Shown: one piece after another, positions 60,346 to 61,523 of the stretch | How positions within the stretch are numbered: the first letter of the stretch is position 1 | Layout of the letters: every line of letters begins with the position of its first letter | Origin: Ruminococcaceae bacterium UBA1730 | GTDB lineage: Bacteria; Bacillota; Clostridia; Oscillospirales; Acutalibacteraceae | Direction: 5' to 3' | DNA: 61,523 nucleotides | NCBI GenBank assembly: GCA_002315935.1 | Contig: DCII01000003.1 | Coordinates: 19,361-80,883 of the forward strand | Program-made: the position numbers and the translations under genes | Notes under the pieces: generated by a model | What the model saw: the letters and a program-made list of their open reading frames with translations, nothing else | What the model was told of the DNA's origin: nothing | Database searches by the model: none

Positions 60346-61523
60346 TCAAGCAGTCCAATTTATGCACGCATCGAAATAATCAACGAGATAGTAATCCTCA
60401 GTTTTCTGGCGATATGATTTTTCAAAATCTTCAAAGCATTTTTCAACCGCTTTATCACGCTCATCCTCGCTCATATTTTCTGAATAATATTTTTCCTCAT
60501 CCGAATAAATTACCCACAAGCTTTCTGCAACTGTTCCGTTAATCTTAAACGCCTGTGCTCCGTTATAGAATGCAGTTCCCTGCGTATGACCGCCGTAACG
60601 GACAATTATTATTCCGTTATCGGAATCAACAAAGTATCCGGAATTTCTTCCGCTCGGGAACAGACTTCCGCCGACAACCTCGGATTCAATATCAACAACA
60701 ACAAACTCTCCGTCTTTATATATCGCAAGAGAGGGGAACCAAAAAGCGTTATAAACAATATCCTTATAGCCGTCTCCGTTAATATCAACAAAGTAGGCCC
60801 GCAAGCCGTCCTCCTCATTGTATTCCGCTTTTTCGGCATAGACTTTTTTATGAAAAGCTTCTTTTGCCGCAAGATATTCCGGCTCATTGCTTCTGTCTTC
60901 AACGGCGGCTTCTTCCTGTGTTGTTTCCTGAGTTACTTCCTGCGTTATTTCTGAAATGGAATTCAGCCTTTTCTGATAGCGTTTTCTTGTTGCATTCGAG
61001 CTGATTGACGAAATAATCAACAAAAGAATCAGAAGTGCAACGGGAACTGCAACAACAATAAGAATAATCTTTTTGGTTTTCTTTTTCAATCCTGCGTTCT
61101 TATCTGATTTAACCTTTTCTTTTTTTGCCTTCTGCTTCTTCGGGGAAGCTTTCTTTTCGTGCTTTATCTTCTTTGAAGCATCATCAGTTACCGCCTGAAC
61201 CGGCTTAACCTCAGCAACCGGGTTCGGAGCTTCGGGAGCGATTACCGGAGCAACATCCTGAATAATAACCGCTTTTTTCTCCGTTACGGTTTCTTTATCA
61301 TTTCGCTCCGCTCTTTCAAGAATATCGCCGTATTTCTGCTTCACTGCTTCAGCAGTCATAGTTACGGTTTCATCGCCTGCATAAACGGGCTTTTCTTTTT
61401 CGGTCAGTTTTTCAAGAAATTCATCGGCAGTCTGTATTCTGTCTTTTTCTTTAAGCTCCAGACCCTGCATAATCGCATATGCCGCCTGCTTCGGAATATC
61501 AACAAGCTCGGAAACATCCTGAA
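60346..61523 (-). CDS. Membrane Ser/Thr protein kinase, C-terminal part (cut by window edge)
   Basis: Frame open to the window end; about 392 residues shown. The first stretch (YAIMQGLELKEKDRIQTADE) is the last helix of a PknB-type kinase domain (the usual GL...DR.QS phrase). Then a Lys/Pro/Ala-rich cytosolic linker, a membrane helix (IILIVVAVPVALLILLLII), and an external part with FVDINGDGYKDIVYNAFWF, an FG-GAP/EF-hand-like calcium loop, not PASTA repeats. Probably signals envelope state; the ligand is unknown. Ends at its own terminator. Confidence 0.85.
   Translation of the reverse strand, partial: QDVSELVDIPKQAAYAIMQGLELKEKDRIQTADEFLEKLTEKEKPVYAGDETVTMTAEAVKQKYGDILERAERNDKETVTEKKAVIIQDVAPVIAPEAPNPVAEVKPVQAVTDDASKKIKHEKKASPKKQKAKKEKVKSDKNAGLKKKTKKIILIVVAVPVALLILLLIISSISSNATRKRYQKRLNSISEITQEVTQETTQEEAAVEDRSNEPEYLAAKEAFHKKVYAEKAEYNEEDGLRAYFVDINGDGYKDIVYNAFWFPSLAIYKDGEFVVVDIESEVVGGSLFPSGRNSGYFVDSDNGIIIVRYGGHTQGTAFYNGAQAFKINGTVAESLWVIYSDEEKYYSENMSEDERDKAVEKCFEDFEKSYRQKTEDYYLVDYFDACINWTA

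Overview
The window looks like the chromosome of a low-to-mid GC Gram-positive member of the Clostridia, most likely an uncultured gut Oscillospiraceae/Ruminococcaceae-type organism. Reasons: a PolC-type replicative polymerase, the clostridial order pyrH-frr-uppS-cdsA-dxr-rseP-ispG-polC, strong GGAGG ribosome sites, consensus sigma-A promoters with 17-bp spacers, L-box and FMN riboswitches, and genes aimed at host-type glycans (GH89-like protein, sialidase-like protein, fucose activation). The genus is inference. I saw no tRNA, rRNA, CRISPR array, prophage or transposase.

Layout. 132-10735 (minus): one long housekeeping operon for UMP kinase, ribosome recycling, undecaprenyl and CDP-DAG lipid synthesis, two MEP isoprenoid enzymes, the RseP protease and PolC. 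10912-13789 (plus): a GH89-like protein, then a riboflavin transporter under an FMN riboswitch. 13807-20137 (minus): type IA topoisomerase, an OmpR-type two-component system, a glycerophosphodiesterase and an SseB-like protein. 20256-22728 (plus): lysine riboswitch, dapA, lysA. 22830-24007 (minus): sialidase-like gene preceded by a decayed polysaccharide-deacetylase fragment. 24103-26278 (plus): an HPr-kinase-like / PqqD-like / nucleotidyltransferase trio resembling tailoring parts of lasso-peptide clusters but without cyclase, protease or visible precursor. 26398-30371: a two-ended HTH regulator facing an amino-acid ABC transporter with a lobe-swapped binding domain.

30501-37050 is a signalling island: a DUF6273-like protein, two divergent LytTR response regulators, a lone receiver, a lone Hpt protein and a 1108-residue hybrid kinase, together all parts of a four-step phosphorelay. 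Three promoters in it share one geometry: direct repeats at a 21-bp period ending about 3 bp before a weak -35 box. One of these promoters points antisense through a LytTR gene towards the next one. This is the best candidate for an undescribed regulatory circuit.

37075-45532 holds palindromic MITE-like elements, secreted or surface proteins (metallophosphoesterase, beta-helix protein, lipoprotein, tyrosine/acid-tailed membrane protein), hydrolases and a DUF4091 protein. 45655-46476 is a purine nucleoside phosphorylase. 46527-60186 (minus) is an 11-gene Wzx/Wzy-type surface polysaccharide operon: aminotransferase, initiating sugar transferase, two ATP-grasp ligases, two glycosyltransferases, polymerase, two acyltransferases, flippase and a GDP-fucose-forming Fkp. 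The window ends inside a membrane Ser/Thr kinase.

A 45-bp palindrome with a conserved 9-nt loop occurs four times (36-82, 15926-15970, 18923-18967, 22779-22823).
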